Under the pieces are notes generated by a model that was given only the letters and a program-made list of their open reading frames with translations, did not search any database and had not been told where the DNA came from. This document shows, piece after piece, positions 6,451 through 6,456 of a stretch of DNA of 6,456 nucleotides. Both the position numbers and the translations under genes were made by a program. The stretch's first letter is position 1. Every line of letters begins with the position of its first letter. The stretch comes from an uncultured Alphaproteobacteria bacterium (lineage in GTDB: Bacteria > Pseudomonadota > Alphaproteobacteria > Caulobacterales > Aquidulcibacteraceae), in NCBI GenBank assembly GCA_937967725.1, contig CALBSY010000514.1, positions 1 through 6,456 of the forward strand. Reading direction: 5' to 3'.

Positions 6451-6456
6451 GCGCGT

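Overview
The window is a GC-rich stretch in which every supported gene lies on the + strand. It looks like chromosomal DNA of an alphaproteobacterium, possibly from a draft or metagenome assembly. The taxonomic guess rests on GC-rich codon use, a one-piece LigD in PE-LIG-POL order, and uracil-catabolism genes of a bacterial type. No rRNA or other marker gene is present, so it stays an inference.

Layout: (1) 2-2266, the 3' nine-tenths or so of ligD, the multifunctional end-joining ligase/polymerase, cut off at its 5' end by the window edge. (2) 2324-3091, a small predicted lipoprotein of unknown function. (3) 3124-3924, a crotonase-fold protein of the enoyl-CoA hydratase/isomerase type that lacks both classical catalytic glutamates. 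(4) 3926-4663, a DUF72 (YecE-like) TIM-barrel protein that starts one base after the previous stop. (5) A 92-base gap, then 4756-6006, a URC1-type GTP cyclohydrolase II homologue, overlapped by (6) 5987 to the window end, the 5' part of a URC4 (DUF1688) gene. Genes 1-4 are close enough to be co-transcribed. Genes 5-6 form a second unit tied to the URC route of uracil degradation.

The most striking signal is technical. An Illumina P5/TruSeq universal adapter, preceded by a poly-T run, sits inside the GTP cyclohydrolase gene (about 5501-5572). The reverse complement of the same adapter, more degraded, ends the window (about 6400-6450). By chance the internal adapter keeps the reading frame open, so a full-length protein is predicted. 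Its segment corresponding to the zinc-binding C-x-C region is adapter translation and not biology. The two adapter copies face each other around about 830 bases of real sequence, so this part of the assembly should be treated as a chimeric or unpolished join.

I found no mobile element, CRISPR array, RNA gene or undescribed defence-like system. The genes are ordinary accessory and housekeeping genes. The crotonase active-site substitutions and the unknown lipoprotein are the main biological points of interest.
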